NCBI GenBank assembly: GCA_020425885.1
Contig: JAGQRA010000783.1
Span: 1-5,055 of the forward strand
Length of the DNA: 5,055 nt
Direction: 5' to 3'
From: Planctomycetota bacterium
GTDB lineage: Bacteria > Planctomycetota > UBA1135 > UBA2386
Both the position numbers and the translations under genes were made by a program. This document shows, in pieces, positions 1 to 5,055 of this stretch (position 1 is its first letter; the number at the start of each line of letters is the position of its first letter). Below the pieces are notes generated by a model. It was not told the origin of the DNA, made no database searches, and worked only from the letters and a program-made list of their open reading frames with translations.

Positions 1-242
1 CCGAGCTCGCGCAGGATCTCGTAGCCGCCGAGCACGGGCCGGCTCGGTTCGCGACGCCCGGCGACCGAACAGGCCAGCGCCCAGGTCTTGGCGACGCGCT
101 CCTTGAGGTCGGGCCGATCGGGCAGGTAGCCACCGAGGTCCGGCGTGCGGCCCTCGAGGATCTCCTGCAACAGCACGTCGAAGAGATCGGCGAGGATCTC
201 GCCGTCGTGGGTGTCGGTGTCACCCTGACGTGTCGAACTCAC
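1..242 (-). CDS. Ser/Thr protein kinase, N-terminal part (runs off left edge)
   Basis: This is the first 80 codons of a protein kinase; the rest lies outside the window. Translation from GTG at 242 begins MSSTRQGDTDTHDGEILADL. An acidic and leucine-rich segment follows (about residues 15-62, including ILEGRTPDLGGYLPDRPDL), and then GGYEILREL at 72-80, which is the usual beginning of a Hanks-type kinase domain just before the glycine-rich loop. That pre-kinase segment resembles the one in many planctomycetal kinases. The GTG start is supported by GGAGG six bases upstream and by the GTGA overlap with the sigma factor stop, so the two are translationally coupled. The catalytic loop, any membrane segment and any sensor domain cannot be seen. 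The likely role is to phosphorylate proteins, perhaps the adjacent sigma factor; that partner is inferred from position. Confidence 0.85.
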   Translation of the reverse strand, partial: MSSTRQGDTDTHDGEILADLFDVLLQEILEGRTPDLGGYLPDRPDLKERVAKTWALACSVAGRREPSRPVLGGYEILREL

Positions 243-865
243 GGCAGGCCTCCGCTCGAGTCGTCGCTGCCGAGCAGCAGGCGCAGCCGGTGGCGATAGC
301 GCGTGACACCGCGCAGCAGGCGCTCCTTGGCGGTCGACAGCGGCAGCCCGAGCTGCGCGGCGATGTCGCGCATCGGGATCTCCTCGAACAGGCGCAGTTG
401 CACGACCGTGCGCAGGTCGGGTTCGAGGGTGGCGAGCGCCCGCTCCATGGCACGGGCGCGCTCGGCGAAGCCGGCGACCCGACTCGGGGTCGTCGAACCG
501 GGCGGCAGCAGTGAGGACACCGAGTCGTGCCCGGCCAGCACTGAGAACGACGACGTGTTGGTGTCGCCACCGCGTTTGGTGCGACCGGCGGTGCGGGCGG
601 CGTCGCGCACGCGATTGTGCGCGATCGACAACAGCCAGCGCCGCCAGGCCGAGATGTTCTGCCACTCGTGCTGGTCGCGATCACGCCACGAACACCACAG
701 CGTCTCCTGCCAGATGTCCTCGACCGACACGACCGGGCGCAGGCGCGGCGACAGCCAGGAGCCGATGACGACGAAGACGCTGGCGATGTCGAGGCTCTCG
801 ACCAGACGGCCCCATTCGGTCGGGTCCCGATGTGGGGCCGACTCTTGTCGCTGCTCTTCGGTCAT
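239..865 (-). CDS. ECF-type RNA polymerase sigma factor (sigma-70 family)
   Basis: This 208-residue protein is of normal length for an ECF sigma factor and would direct RNA polymerase to a set of alternative promoters. Region 2 covers about residues 25-91, with the core-binding helix around VEDIWQETLW (48-57) and the -10 recognition helices around SAWRRWLLSIAHNRVRDAAR (72-91). Region 4 covers about 141-195, with the helix-turn-helix in MRDIAAQLGLPLSTAKERLL (165-184). The linker between them (about 92-140) is long and rich in Ser and Thr. No zinc-binding anti-sigma gene is adjacent; a Ser/Thr kinase overlaps the 3' end by four bases instead, a pairing known from planctomycetes and other bacteria. 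The ATG at 865 has no obvious ribosome binding site, so the start is less certain than the family call. Target promoters cannot be deduced. Confidence 0.9.
   Translation of the reverse strand: MTEEQRQESAPHRDPTEWGRLVESLDIASVFVVIGSWLSPRLRPVVSVEDIWQETLWCSWRDRDQHEWQNISAWRRWLLSIAHNRVRDAARTAGRTKRGGDTNTSSFSVLAGHDSVSSLLPPGSTTPSRVAGFAERARAMERALATLEPDLRTVVQLRLFEEIPMRDIAAQLGLPLSTAKERLLRGVTRYRHRLRLLLGSDDSSGGLP
249..253 (-). promoter_or_regulatory. Ribosome binding site for the kinase gene
   Basis: The minus strand reads GGAGG here, six bases before the GTG at 242. It lies inside the last codons of the sigma factor gene (Gly-Gly-Leu-Pro-stop). It decides the kinase start and explains how the kinase is translated by coupling to the sigma factor. 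Confidence 0.75.
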
Positions 866-989
866 CGTGGCGTCGGCGAATGATACCCCGCAGCGGACAG
901 GTCGGGTGGTGGCGGTGCGGAGCGTGCGGCTCGGGTCGGACCGCAGCGCGGAGAACCCGGTGGCGTCGGGCCCACCGCCGTTCAGCGGT
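866..989. other. Intergenic region upstream of the sigma factor
   Basis: These 124 bases separate the secreted-protein gene from the sigma factor gene, both on the minus strand. It is the longest gap within the minus-strand gene set, so it probably carries a promoter for the sigma-kinase pair. A TATCAT-like -10 element lies on the minus strand at 885-880, about 15 bases before the ATG, but I find no convincing -35 partner. The right end holds a possible short hairpin and part of an octamer repeat, both listed separately. Confidence 0.3.
958..977 (-). terminator. Possible hairpin after the secreted-protein gene
   Basis: CGGTGG (958-963) and CCACCG (972-977) are perfect reverse complements around an 8-base loop, 13 bases past the stop codon on the minus strand. 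There is no T-run after the stem. In DNA this GC-rich, a 6-bp stem is easily found by chance, so a terminator role is only possible. Confidence 0.2.
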
Positions 990-1000
990 TCAGCCGTTCA
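977..1000. repeat. Three tandem 8-bp units over a stop codon
   Basis: On the plus strand the units read GCCGTTCA, GCGGTTCA and GCCGTTCA, so units one and three are identical and unit two differs at one base. Read on the minus strand, TGAAC recurs every eight bases. The middle copy supplies the stop codon (992-990) of the secreted-protein gene. Function is unknown and slippage during replication could have made it. Confidence 0.7.
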
Positions 1001-2069
1001 CCGCCTCCAACTCGTGCACGGCCAGGGCGCGCAGATAGTCGGCGACCTCACGCAACGCCTGCTGGCGCCCTTGCACGACCTCGGTGGACGATCGGATCTG
1101 GCTGTCGACCTCGCGCAGGAACTCGCTGCGGTCGGCCGCATGGCCGAGGCGCGCGGCGAGCTTCTCCGGGTCGTTGTCGCACTGCAGCCACATGAAGTGG
1201 CAGCGCCGAACGAGCGGGGCGTAGGTCGCGTCGAGTCGGGGTTCGGCGGCGAAGAACGTGGCCGCGGCGCAGAGACGCAGGGAGCGGTACTCGCGATGGC
1301 TGGCGAAGCCTTCCTTGACGCGGCGGTAGAGACGCTCGCGCCGGCGGTCGCTCGGCAGCGGCGCCACGAACGACTCGGTGTCGAGGATCTTGCGGGCGTA
1401 GGCGACAGCGTCGGTGTCCGGCATCTCGACCACCTGGCCCGAGTGCCAGGCGTCGAACATCGTCACGCTTTCGTAGACCCCGCCGTTGCGATCGGCATAG
1501 AGGTGCTCGAAGTACCAGCCGAGGAGGCGCTGGTCCGGGTCCTGGTCGAGGGCCGCGAGCAGCGCCGCGACGGCGTGATCGGCGCCCGGCGGGTAGCCGT
1601 GCACGTAGTTGGCGAATCGCTGGCTGTCGTCGAGCGTGATGCCGGTCTTGACCACCTTGCCCTGGCGCCAGTCGTAGACGACGGCGGCGTGCATGTCGGG
1701 CAGGAACTCCATCGGCTGCATCTGCCGCGTGACCCGGGTGTGGGCCGGACTGCCCTTGTCGATCAGCCGTCGAACGGTGGCGCCGGGCGCGAACTCGTGC
1801 GGTTGGAGCCAGGCCGGCTGCGGCGGCGGGTCGTAGCTCGTGAGGCCGCGTTCGAACCGCAGCACGCCCTGCAGCACGTAGTCGTCGAGGCGCTGCAGCC
1901 GGCGCTCCATGTTGCGCACGACGGTCGAGCGGCGGTTCGGATCGAGCCTGGCCAGGCGATCGATCAGGATCGCGGCATCGGGCGGCGGCGTCTTCGGCGT
2001 GGTCGGGTCCTGCTCCGGATCCTGGATCCCGAGCAGTGCCGTGACCAGCAGCGGCAGGATGGTGATCAT
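990..2069 (-). CDS. Secreted protein of unknown function
   Basis: I do not recognise the family. Starting at ATG 2069 gives 359 residues beginning MITILPLLVTALLGIQDPEQ, a short hydrophobic stretch that looks like a signal peptide, although it lacks a basic residue at its front. An Asp/Pro/Thr-rich segment follows (about 17-31, DPEQDPTTPKTPPP), then a mostly alpha-helical, charge-rich body. Notable stretches are RLARLDPNRRSTVVRNMERR (38-57), MQPMEFLPDMHAAVVYDWRQ (117-136), and an aromatic-rich part LLGWYFEHLYADRNGGVYES (182-201). There are three cysteines (267, 290, 297), and the C-terminal 50 residues could form a coiled helix. The frame stays open upstream to 2462, but that part overlaps the LamG gene and reads as low-complexity Ser/Thr/Arg, so the 2069 start is preferred. 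It is probably exported and is the last gene of the sulfotransferase-LamG operon, 64 bp after its neighbour. No enzymatic motif is visible. Confidence 0.75.
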   Translation of the reverse strand: MITILPLLVTALLGIQDPEQDPTTPKTPPPDAAILIDRLARLDPNRRSTVVRNMERRLQRLDDYVLQGVLRFERGLTSYDPPPQPAWLQPHEFAPGATVRRLIDKGSPAHTRVTRQMQPMEFLPDMHAAVVYDWRQGKVVKTGITLDDSQRFANYVHGYPPGADHAVAALLAALDQDPDQRLLGWYFEHLYADRNGGVYESVTMFDAWHSGQVVEMPDTDAVAYARKILDTESFVAPLPSDRRRERLYRRVKEGFASHREYRSLRLCAAATFFAAEPRLDATYAPLVRRCHFMWLQCDNDPEKLAARLGHAADRSEFLREVDSQIRSSTEVVQGRQQALREVADYLRALAVHELEAVNG

Positions 2070-2133
2070 GGCCGGACCCGGGCCTCGTGGGCGTTCCGCA
2101 TCGGCCGAATGGTAACGTCGCCGACAGCTTTCG

Positions 2134-3063
2134 CTACGGCGCTCGGCTCGGCTCGGCCGCGTCAGGTCGCACGTTGCCGTAGACGTCGCGTTCCGGCGCC
2201 GGCAGCACGTAGCTGCGGCTGCCGCCGGGGAAGAAGCGCGCCTGCAGGTAGCGGCGGTTGTGTTCGAGCTCGTCGATCGTGAGGGCGCGGTCGTAGACCA
2301 GCATCGCGTGCATCTCGAAGCCGGGATGGAAGCGCATGCGGCCGTACGGGATCTGCATGCGATGCTCGAAGGTGTCGATCCGGAGGTCGAGCTCGCTCGG
2401 GTGGTGCTCGATGCGGGCGCCGACGTTGTACTCGATGTTGCCCGGGGCGCCGATGTGGACATGGTAGGGCGAGTCCTGATCGGTCGGCGTGACGAAGGTG
2501 CCGTCGAACTCGAACAAGTCGTCGTCCAGCGTCACGTAACCAGTGCCCTCGGGGTCGGAGATCGACACCGCCGCGCGCTGCGTGCGCGACGTCGCGACCG
2601 CCGCCGGGTGGGTGACGTGGACCGCGCGGGTCAGCGCGGTGCGGCCGTTGTTCTGGATGCTGAGGCGCAGGTTGCCGTTCTCGAAGTTGAAGAAGTAGAA
2701 CGAGAACCCGGAGCCACCGAGCGGGTTGCCGTGGGCGCCGTCGGCGAGCAGGAAGTGCGGATTGGCGATGCGGCTGCCGGTCGTGAAGCAGCAGTCGATC
2801 GAGAACCGGGCGCCGGGCTTGGTGAAGGTCTTGAAGAAGCCCTGTTGCGTGTTCAGCAGCCGGATGAAGTTGTGACCCGCGAAGCGGAAGCCGCGTCCGG
2901 TCCAGTGCGGGTCCGAACGGTCGTTGGTCGGATCGCCCCCCAGTTCGCCGTCGAAGTTGCCCTTGAGATCGCGCCAGAACATGCCGTGGCCCGGGTAGGA
3001 CCGCACGTCGGCGGCGTCGAGATGCAGCACGAGGCCGCGGTCGATGGGGGTGTCTGGGTGCAT
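2134..3063 (-). CDS. LamG / concanavalin A-like lectin-fold protein
   Basis: This 309-residue protein looks like a single jelly-roll domain of the LamG/concanavalin-like superfamily. The start, RGLVLHLDAADVRSYPGHGM (9-28) followed by FWRDLKGN (29-36), matches the common opening strand 'GLVLxLDAxxxxSYPGxGxxWxDLxGN'. GFRFAGHNFIRLLN (58-71) is the next strand pair, and MHAMLVYDRALTIDELEHNR (251-270) with RYLQARF (271-277) is the usual closing strand and helix. Such domains usually bind carbohydrate or decorate phage and cell surfaces. There is no signal peptide and no membrane segment, so it is either cytoplasmic or exported by another route. It starts 22 bp after the sulfotransferase stop, so the two are probably cotranscribed; a weak purine stretch (AGAGAG) precedes the ATG. 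The ligand is unknown and no glycosidase residues are evident. Confidence 0.75.
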   Translation of the reverse strand: MHPDTPIDRGLVLHLDAADVRSYPGHGMFWRDLKGNFDGELGGDPTNDRSDPHWTGRGFRFAGHNFIRLLNTQQGFFKTFTKPGARFSIDCCFTTGSRIANPHFLLADGAHGNPLGGSGFSFYFFNFENGNLRLSIQNNGRTALTRAVHVTHPAAVATSRTQRAAVSISDPEGTGYVTLDDDLFEFDGTFVTPTDQDSPYHVHIGAPGNIEYNVGARIEHHPSELDLRIDTFEHRMQIPYGRMRFHPGFEMHAMLVYDRALTIDELEHNRRYLQARFFPGGSRSYVLPAPERDVYGNVRPDAAEPSRAP

Positions 3064-3076
3064 CGGGGACTCTCTA

Positions 3077-3092
3077 TTCAGACGTTCAGACG
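3077..3092. repeat. Perfect tandem 8-bp duplication at the sulfotransferase stop
   Basis: TTCAGACG occurs twice in a row (3077-3084 and 3085-3092). On the minus strand the copy at 3092-3085 supplies the sulfotransferase stop codon (TGA at 3088-3086). The duplication also makes a small hairpin, GACGT (3081-3085) with ACGTC (3090-3094) around the loop TCAG. It sits in the 22-bp gap before the LamG gene and may be chance or a remnant of slippage. Confidence 0.75.
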
Positions 3093-3925
3093 TCGTAGCC
3101 GGCCGCGCGCATCGTCGGCGCGACGATGGCCAGCGCGCGCTTCTGCTGTGCTTGCGTCAGCTGGTCGCGGAAGCCGCCGCGGCGGCCGTTGCGAACGTGC
3201 TGCGGGTTCTGCTGCTGCATCTTGCTGAGGCTGACGGCCTCGGCGACGGATCGCAGCACGGTGTCGTCGAGGCCGAGGCCGATCCAGGTGTCGAGGTGGC
3301 GCACCGCGGCGTCGAGGTCGGCGGTCAGCCGTTCGTAGTGCAGGACCTCGATGTCGAGCGCGCGCCGCGCCCGCAGGTGATCCTCGGTGTGGCGGCACCA
3401 ATCCTCGAGGAACGGCGTCAGCTCGCTGGCGACGTACTCCTCGGCGGACTCGGCGGGATGCGGGTGGTAGCGCCGCATGAACGGGGTCTGCACGAAGTGC
3501 GCCATCGAGATCAGCGCGTCGCGCGGGTCGCGGATGATGATGCAGCGGCGACCGAAGCGCGGATAGACCTGCCAGCTCCGTTCGCAGAGCATCGAGTGCG
3601 TCCAGACGTGGCTGCAGGCGGCGACGTAATCGGGCAGATCGGTGATCGGCTCGAGATGCTGCATCTCGATCGTCCAGTGCACGCCGTCCTCCTGGATCAG
3701 GATCTGGTCGATGTCGAACTGCTCGATCGAGAAGTCGGGCCAGGCGGTGCGCAGGCGTTGGATCGGGTGCCGCGCGACGAAGCTCCGGTGCGAGCCGTGC
3801 GCCCGGAACAGCGTGTCGATCGTCTTCCACAGGAAGTAGCTGCCGGACTTGACGTAGCTGATCTGCAGCACCGCCGCGCTGGGGGCGGCGCGCACGACGG
3901 GGACCTCCGCTGCCTGGATCTGCAT
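3086..3925 (-). CDS. Sulfotransferase (PAPS-dependent, Sulfotransfer_1 type)
   Basis: This 279-residue protein has the hallmarks of cytosolic-type sulfotransferases, which move a sulfuryl group from PAPS to a hydroxyl or amine. The 5'-phosphosulfate loop is SYVKSGSYFLWKTI (23-36), a variant of the usual 'YPKSGTTWL' with Lys26. The likely catalytic base is His106 in ACSHVWTHSML. The 3'-phosphate site is RRCIIIRDPRDALISMAHF (126-144), with Arg132 and Ser140 in the expected places. The C-terminal PAPS motif is VRNGRRGGFRDQLT (244-257), matching 'RKGxxGxWxxxFT'. There is no signal peptide or membrane anchor, so it should be cytoplasmic and act on a precursor inside the cell. The ATG at 3925 lacks a clear ribosome binding site, but no better start is seen. 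It is first in a likely operon with the LamG and secreted-protein genes and is divergent from a methyltransferase. The acceptor is unknown; a polysaccharide or lipid head group would be reasonable. Confidence 0.9.
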   Translation of the reverse strand: MQIQAAEVPVVRAAPSAAVLQISYVKSGSYFLWKTIDTLFRAHGSHRSFVARHPIQRLRTAWPDFSIEQFDIDQILIQEDGVHWTIEMQHLEPITDLPDYVAACSHVWTHSMLCERSWQVYPRFGRRCIIIRDPRDALISMAHFVQTPFMRRYHPHPAESAEEYVASELTPFLEDWCRHTEDHLRARRALDIEVLHYERLTADLDAAVRHLDTWIGLGLDDTVLRSVAEAVSLSKMQQQNPQHVRNGRRGGFRDQLTQAQQKRALAIVAPTMRAAGYDV

Positions 3926-4071
3926 GCCCGGGTCATCGGCCGGACGCCGGTCGCAGATTGAGACGCAGCCGCAGGGATGGTCGGACCACGGGCCGGTGCG
4001 ATGGGTCGAATCGCGGCGCGCGGGTTCAGTCCGGAGGTCGCGCCGGCCGATGCCGACCGGCGAGGAGCAAC
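3926..4071. promoter_or_regulatory. Divergent intergenic region between sulfotransferase and methyltransferase
   Basis: These 146 bases lie between two genes read away from each other, so promoters for both should be here. I cannot assign -35 and -10 boxes for either direction; the sequence is GC-rich throughout. A short inverted repeat, CGCCGG (4041-4046) and CCGGCG (4057-4062), ends where the methyltransferase ribosome binding site begins. The methyltransferase frame is open from about 3958, but that part reads as Arg/Gly-rich low-complexity residues and is unlikely to be coding. Confidence 0.5.
4062..4067 (+). promoter_or_regulatory. Ribosome binding site for the methyltransferase gene
   Basis: GAGGAG lies four bases before the ATG at 4072. 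It fixes that start against the longer open frame that begins near 3958. Confidence 0.75.
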
Positions 4072-5037
4072 ATGGCGACAGAGCTTGCAGGCATCGGCAC
4101 CGGTCTGGGGATCGTGGAATTCGCGAACATGGTCGGGCGTGACCCGGACGAGTTGCCGGCCGCGTGTGTCGCGACCATTCTGCAGTCCGAACTCGAATAC
4201 GACGTCCTGACCGGGCGTCAACGCGAGGCCCGTCTGCTCGAGGCGCTGCGCGGTTCGGACCGGAACGGCATGCCGCCGTCGGGACCGGGTCGGGCGATCG
4301 ACTGGGAACGGGGCTGGAGCGAGAACCTGCGCGACTTCGAGGCCCGCGGCTATGCGCCCGAGACGCTGATCCCGCGCTACAACAAGTACGACGTGCTGCG
4401 CTATCGCGGCGACTACGTCAGGGTCGCCGACCGGGGTTTCGAGTACTCGGTCTACACGGCGCTGCGCCACTACTGCTTCGCGCGCTGGTTCGCCGACTGT
4501 GACGCCGTCACCGAGTTCGGCTGCGGCACCGGCACCAGCCTGCTGCTGCTGGCCGAGACGATGCCGCAGCTGCGGCTGTGCGGCTGCGACTGGGCGCCGT
4601 CCTCGCAGGAGATCCTGCACAAGCTCGGCGAACGGCTCGGCATCTCGATCGCCGCGCGTCGCTTCGACATGTTCCAGCCCGATCCCGCTCTCGAGCTCGG
4701 GCCCGGAGCCGGGGTCTTCACCTCGGCGGCGATGGAACAGCTCGGCTGCGACCACGGTGCGTTCGTCGACTTCCTGCTGGCGCGGCGACCGCGGATCTGC
4801 GTGCACATCGAGCCGATCTACGAGCTCTACGATGGCGACGATCTGTTCGACGAGGTGGCGCGGCGCTACCACCTGCATCGCAACTACCTGCGTGGCTTCC
4901 TGCCGCGGTTGCGCGAGCTTGCGGATCGCGGCGACATCGAGCTGCTCGAGGCGCGGCGCTCGGGTCTGGGCTCGTTCTTCCACGAGGGCTACAGCATCGT
5001 CGTCTGGCGACCTGCCGCACGCGGGAGCGGGCGATGA
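4072..5037 (+). CDS. Class I SAM-dependent methyltransferase
   Basis: This 321-residue protein carries a Rossmann-type methyltransferase domain in its second half. Motif I is VTEFGCGTGTSLLLLA (146-161), which binds SAM. LCGCDWAPSSQEIL (169-182) carries the acidic residue (Asp173) at the end of strand two, RRFDMFQPD (197-205) the acidic residue near the adenine, and GVFTSAAMEQLG (214-225) and HIEPIYEL (245-252) the later strands. The first 140 residues are an N-terminal part I do not recognise, with an aromatic/basic stretch YNKYDVLRYRGDYVRV (103-118) that may help bind the substrate. No signal peptide or membrane segment is seen, so it acts in the cytoplasm. It is divergent from the sulfotransferase and overlaps the next gene by ATGA, so it probably opens an operon continuing rightwards. 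The substrate is unknown; a sugar or another small molecule is more likely than nucleic acid given the neighbours, but this is inference. Confidence 0.85.
   Translation: MATELAGIGTGLGIVEFANMVGRDPDELPAACVATILQSELEYDVLTGRQREARLLEALRGSDRNGMPPSGPGRAIDWERGWSENLRDFEARGYAPETLIPRYNKYDVLRYRGDYVRVADRGFEYSVYTALRHYCFARWFADCDAVTEFGCGTGTSLLLLAETMPQLRLCGCDWAPSSQEILHKLGERLGISIAARRFDMFQPDPALELGPGAGVFTSAAMEQLGCDHGAFVDFLLARRPRICVHIEPIYELYDGDDLFDEVARRYHLHRNYLRGFLPRLRELADRGDIELLEARRSGLGSFFHEGYSIVVWRPAARGSGR
5023..5027 (+). promoter_or_regulatory. Ribosome binding site for the next gene
   Basis: GGGAG lies six bases before the ATG at 5034, within the last codons of the methyltransferase gene, and supports a real gene starting there. 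Confidence 0.55.
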
Positions 5038-5055
5038 GCGCGGCGCTGCGTCCGG
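5034..5055 (+). CDS. Start of an unidentified gene (runs off right edge)
   Basis: An ATG overlaps the methyltransferase stop codon as ATGA and is preceded by a good ribosome binding site, the usual sign of a translationally coupled gene. Only seven codons are visible (MSAALRP), so the product cannot be named. It is probably cotranscribed with the methyltransferase and may act on the same substrate. Confidence 0.55.

Noticed and set aside
2016..2030. Repeated GGATCC-like sequence near the start of the secreted-protein gene
   Set aside because: It encodes the Asp-Pro repeats of the Pro-rich spacer after the signal peptide and needs no other explanation.
303..2282. A 659-codon open frame on the plus strand
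   Set aside because: It is antisense to the sigma factor and the secreted-protein gene and runs on past the start of the latter. Its product is Arg/Ala/Val-rich with no domain, as expected for an antisense frame in GC-rich DNA.
2070..2462. In-frame N-terminal extension of the secreted protein
   Set aside because: The extra 131 residues are Ser/Thr/Arg/Ala low complexity and overlap the LamG gene in another frame. The signal-peptide-like sequence begins exactly at ATG 2069.
2260..3961. Two long plus-strand open frames (2260-3228 and 3044-3961)
   Set aside because: They mirror the LamG and sulfotransferase genes and have low-complexity Val/Glu/Arg/Ala products. The minus-strand products carry clear family motifs.
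3958..4071. In-frame N-terminal extension of the methyltransferase from a TTG at 3958
   Set aside because: The 38 extra residues are Arg/Gly-rich with no conserved look, and the GAGGAG before ATG 4072 marks the start.
3697..4983. A 428-codon minus-strand open frame opposite the methyltransferase
   Set aside because: It overlaps two well-supported genes and its translation has no recognisable domain; the plus strand carries the SAM-binding motif and a ribosome binding site.

Overview
The window is uniformly GC-rich and densely coded, with short gaps and no RNA genes, mobile elements or CRISPR arrays that I can see. The best guess for the source is a member of the Planctomycetota. The main reason is an ECF sigma factor overlapping a Ser/Thr protein kinase whose pre-kinase segment (acidic 'L..ILEGR.PDL..YL.DRPDLKERV' type) is typical of planctomycetal kinases. 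A secreted orphan protein and sulfate/glycan-type enzymes nearby fit. This assignment is an inference, not proof.

Layout: five genes lie on the minus strand, read right to left. They are a PAPS-type sulfotransferase (3925-3086), a LamG/concanavalin-fold protein without a signal peptide (3063-2134), a secreted protein of unknown function (2069-990), an ECF-type sigma factor (865-239) and the N-terminus of a Ser/Thr kinase (242-1, running off the left edge). The first three are spaced 22 and 64 bp apart and look like one operon. After a 124-bp gap the sigma factor and kinase form a second, translationally coupled pair (GTGA overlap with a strong GGAGG inside the sigma gene).

Divergent from the sulfotransferase, across a 146-bp intergenic region, a class I SAM-dependent methyltransferase (4072-5037, plus strand) starts behind a clear GAGGAG site. 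It overlaps the start of a further gene (5034 onward) by ATGA, so a second operon runs off the right edge.

Reading together: a sulfotransferase and a methyltransferase back to back, with a lectin-fold protein, suggest modification of a surface or secreted glycan or small molecule. The acceptor cannot be named from this window. The sigma-kinase pair is a regulatory module that probably works by phosphorylation, since no anti-sigma gene lies next to it here. Whether it controls the neighbouring genes is unknown. The most notable points are the Ser/Thr-rich linker of the sigma factor beside its kinase, the sulfotransferase/LamG/secreted-protein trio, and 8-bp tandem repeats that contain the stop codons of two genes in the same strand set.
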